Below are positions 14,373 through 16,462 of a stretch of 16,462 bases of DNA, piece by piece. Origin of the DNA: Lachnospiraceae bacterium (GTDB lineage Bacteria; Bacillota; Clostridia; Lachnospirales; Lachnospiraceae); the NCBI GenBank assembly GCA_900770785.1, contig CAAGLJ010000037.1, positions 1 through 16,462 of the forward strand, written 5' to 3'. The notes beneath the pieces were generated by a model. That model was not told the DNA's origin. It saw only the letters and a program-made list of their open reading frames with translations, and searched no databases. A program made the position numbers and the translations under genes. The first letter of the stretch is position 1; each line of letters starts with the position of its first letter.

Positions 14373-16421
14373 TCAGGAAAGCTCTCCCTCTTGCAGCATT
14401 TCATCCAGGCAGGCTTTAATTCTTGCAATCCCCTCTTGGGCTGTAATTCCTTCCATCTGACAGCCGGCAATAGTCTGATGGCCTCCGCCTCCCAGGCGCT
14501 CCATAATCACCTGTACATTGACCTCATCAATGGAACGGGCACTTACATAAATGGTTCCCTGATAATCGGTTAAGATAAAGCTGGCTTTAATTCCTTTAAT
14601 ATTCAACAATTCGTTGGCTGCCTGTGCACCTACCACCGTAGGACTCTGTATGCCCTCACTTCTGCAAATGGAAATAGCATAATCGTTACGGTAGATTTCC
14701 GCCTGGCTGACGGCATCCGCCTTGGCCTTGTACTCCTCTGCATTGTCTCTGAACAGCTTTCTTACTCTGGTTACGTCTGCTCCACAGCGACGCAGAAAGG
14801 CTGCTGCCTCAAAGGTTCTCACACCGGTCTTACTGGTAAAGTTATTCGTATCAATCATAATGCCGGAATACATACAGTCAGCCTCATCCCCTCTGACCTT
14901 AACCCCGTCATTAATATATTGCAGAATCTCAGACACCATTTCACAGGTAGAAGAAGCATAGGCCTCCACATAAGAAAGAGTGGCATTTTCAATGGTTTCC
15001 GAACCCTGTCGGTGATGATCCAGTACCACAATGGATTTACACAGCTTTAACAGCTCGGGACACTCGGTAATACTTGGCTTATTCACATCCACCACTACAA
15101 GAACCGCATTATTGGCTGCCAGCTCCAGAGCCTGTGCGCTGTTGACAATCATGTCTGCCTCGTAGCTGTCATTATCCTTAAACATATCCACCAGAGGCTG
15201 CACTGAGGTAGTAGCCTGATTGATAACAATATGTGCCTTTCGGTCCAGACTTCTGGCAATTCTCCAGATGCCTACTGCCGCACCAAAGCTGTCCACATCG
15301 GCCAGCCGGTGTCCCATAACGATCACCGTATCCTTTGCGGAAATAATTTCCCTCAGGGCATGAGCCTTCACTCTCGCCTTTACTCTGGTACTCTTTTCTA
15401 CCTGCTGGCTCTTTCCTCCATAGTAACGGATTCCCTCAGGAGTTTTTACCACCGCCTGATCTCCCCCTCTTCCCAGAGCCAAATCCACAGAGGTACGGGC
15501 AAACTCATAGTTCTGAGCATAAGTAAGACCATCCAGACCGATACCAATACTGATGGTGACTGCCATCTCATTCCCGATATTAACGGTCTTTACTTCATCC
15601 AGCAGGTCGAAACGGCTGCTCTGCAGCTGCATAACCGCTTCCTTTCGTAAAATGATAAAATACTTATCCTTCTCCAGCTTTTTACAGATACCGTCCTGAG
15701 CTGCAATATATTTATTAATCTTACGGTCAATAAGGGCAATAAGCAGCGAGCGTCTTACCTCTTCTATGCTTTCCAGTGCTTCCTCGTAATTATCCAGATA
15801 AATCATTCCTACGGTTAAAGACTGGTTGTCATTTTCTCTCAGGGCAATTCGTAACGCCGTCTCATCAAATAAATAGACAGCAATCAGATAGCCATCATAG
15901 CCGTCAGAGCTGATAATATCACTGTTTTTGGCCATTTCCCTAAGGGAAATTCTGGTCAGCCGAACCAGATATTCACTGCCTTCATAGGAAAGCTGGGTCT
16001 CTCCCGCATCTCCCTCCATCAAGAGCTTCTCCGGTATAATCTCCGGAAAAAGTGTGGTAATATTTTTGGAATAGCCCTTAGGTTTATGTGTAACCGTCTC
16101 AAAAGCCTCATTGGTCCAGATAATTCTTCCCCGATCATCCAAAAGAGCATAAGGCAATTCCAGTTCTCTTAAAAGCTGCCGCTGTATCTGTCCATATTCC
16201 GTAGCAAAGCTCACCAGCTCCGTCATAATCACCGTCTTACTGTTCCAGAACAGATAAAGGGTAACTGCGAAGTACAGCAATACAAAACAGGATAAAAGCA
16301 AACCGCCCCGATAGTCGAAGATATATATTACCAGGTTTACCACTGCCAGCAAAATTCCCAGATAAAGGGAGGACTGCAAATAGGTGCGAAGCATCCCTTT
16401 TATTTTGATCTTATTCTTCAT
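14373..16421 (-). CDS. gdpP: Cyclic-di-AMP phosphodiesterase GdpP (DHH family)
   Basis: A membrane enzyme that hydrolyses c-di-AMP to pApA, controlling osmotic and cell-wall homeostasis. Positions are counted from the upstream Met at 16433: two membrane helices (about 22-40 and 43-63), a PAS domain (about 85-165), a degenerate GGDEF domain (about 205-325, no GGDEF motif), a DHH domain with MGHRLADVDSFGAA (373-386) and the signature LDHHRQG (471-477), and DHHA1 with LGGGGHQTIAG (647-657). Start: AGAGGA lies within the codons between the ATGs at 16433 and 16421, so 16421 is preferred, giving 682 residues. The gene is complete, but its promoter is beyond the contig end, which is adapter. Confidence 0.95.
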   Translation of the reverse strand: MKNKIKIKGMLRTYLQSSLYLGILLAVVNLVIYIFDYRGGLLLSCFVLLYFAVTLYLFWNSKTVIMTELVSFATEYGQIQRQLLRELELPYALLDDRGRIIWTNEAFETVTHKPKGYSKNITTLFPEIIPEKLLMEGDAGETQLSYEGSEYLVRLTRISLREMAKNSDIISSDGYDGYLIAVYLFDETALRIALRENDNQSLTVGMIYLDNYEEALESIEEVRRSLLIALIDRKINKYIAAQDGICKKLEKDKYFIILRKEAVMQLQSSRFDLLDEVKTVNIGNEMAVTISIGIGLDGLTYAQNYEFARTSVDLALGRGGDQAVVKTPEGIRYYGGKSQQVEKSTRVKARVKAHALREIISAKDTVIVMGHRLADVDSFGAAVGIWRIARSLDRKAHIVINQATTSVQPLVDMFKDNDSYEADMIVNSAQALELAANNAVLVVVDVNKPSITECPELLKLCKSIVVLDHHRQGSETIENATLSYVEAYASSTCEMVSEILQYINDGVKVRGDEADCMYSGIMIDTNNFTSKTGVRTFEAAAFLRRCGADVTRVRKLFRDNAEEYKAKADAVSQAEIYRNDYAISICRSEGIQSPTVVGAQAANELLNIKGIKASFILTDYQGTIYVSARSIDEVNVQVIMERLGGGGHQTIAGCQMEGITAQEGIARIKACLDEMLQEGELS

Positions 16422-16442
16422 ATTTCCTCTCATTCCAGTTTA

Positions 16443-16462
16443 AGATCGGAAGAGCACACGTC
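16443..16462 (+). other. Illumina TruSeq adapter read-through at the contig end (artefact)
   Basis: The last 20 bases begin AGATCGGAAGAGC and match the Illumina TruSeq read-1 adapter exactly as I know it. They are not genomic; real sequence ends at about 16442, only some 20 bases upstream of the gdpP start. Confidence 0.97.

Overview
The window looks like one whole assembly contig (16,462 bp) from an anaerobic, low-to-moderate-GC Firmicute, most probably a Lachnospiraceae member. The indications are the block gdpP-rplI-dnaB, the block prmA-rsmE-cysteine desulfurase-thiI, a MecA adaptor, a CwlD-type amidase, a pyruvate formate-lyase (PFL) locus with a clostridial-type ferredoxin, and AGGAGG-type ribosome binding sites throughout. 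The last 20 bases are Illumina adapter sequence, so the right edge is a contig end. The left edge cuts thiI.

Layout. Positions 1-3215 (minus strand) form an operon prmA > rsmE > cysteine desulfurase > thiI (partial), covering ribosome/rRNA methylation and sulfur transfer, driven by a good extended -10 promoter at 3265-3292. Positions 3425-4144 (plus) hold a CwlD-like zinc amidase. It converges on a membrane-anchored SH3/GH18 protein (4246-5940, minus) across a shared hairpin terminator. A 75-residue orphan (6145-6372, minus) precedes a 686-bp gene-free stretch with several small hairpins and, at its right end, a consensus promoter for mecA (7059-7820, plus). A bidirectional terminator separates mecA from a 63-residue DUF1858 redox protein (minus), which is divergent from the PFL operon.

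The centre of interest is 8230-11962 (plus). The formate acetyltransferase gene encodes a 680-residue core with the active-site Cys406-Cys407 but no glycyl-radical domain. That domain is a separate 80-residue gene (10615-10857, RVSGY motif, Gly55); 680 + 80 equals 760, the length of ordinary E. coli-type PflB. Between them lies a 69-residue gene whose N-terminal half is a paralogue of the start of the radical domain, but whose radical loop is replaced by a three-cysteine tail. A hairpin terminator, the activase gene pflA and a 56-residue 2[4Fe-4S] ferredoxin with a palindromic operator-like site follow. The operon promoter is a perfect TTGACA-17-TATAAT whose spacer is itself a near-consensus Rex (NADH/NAD+ sensor) site. 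Together these form a redox-controlled, three-piece pyruvate formate-lyase with its activation machinery. I do not know of a description of the middle component.

Positions 12044-16433 (minus) are housekeeping: gdpP (c-di-AMP phosphodiesterase) > rplI > dnaB, then a small coiled-coil protein.
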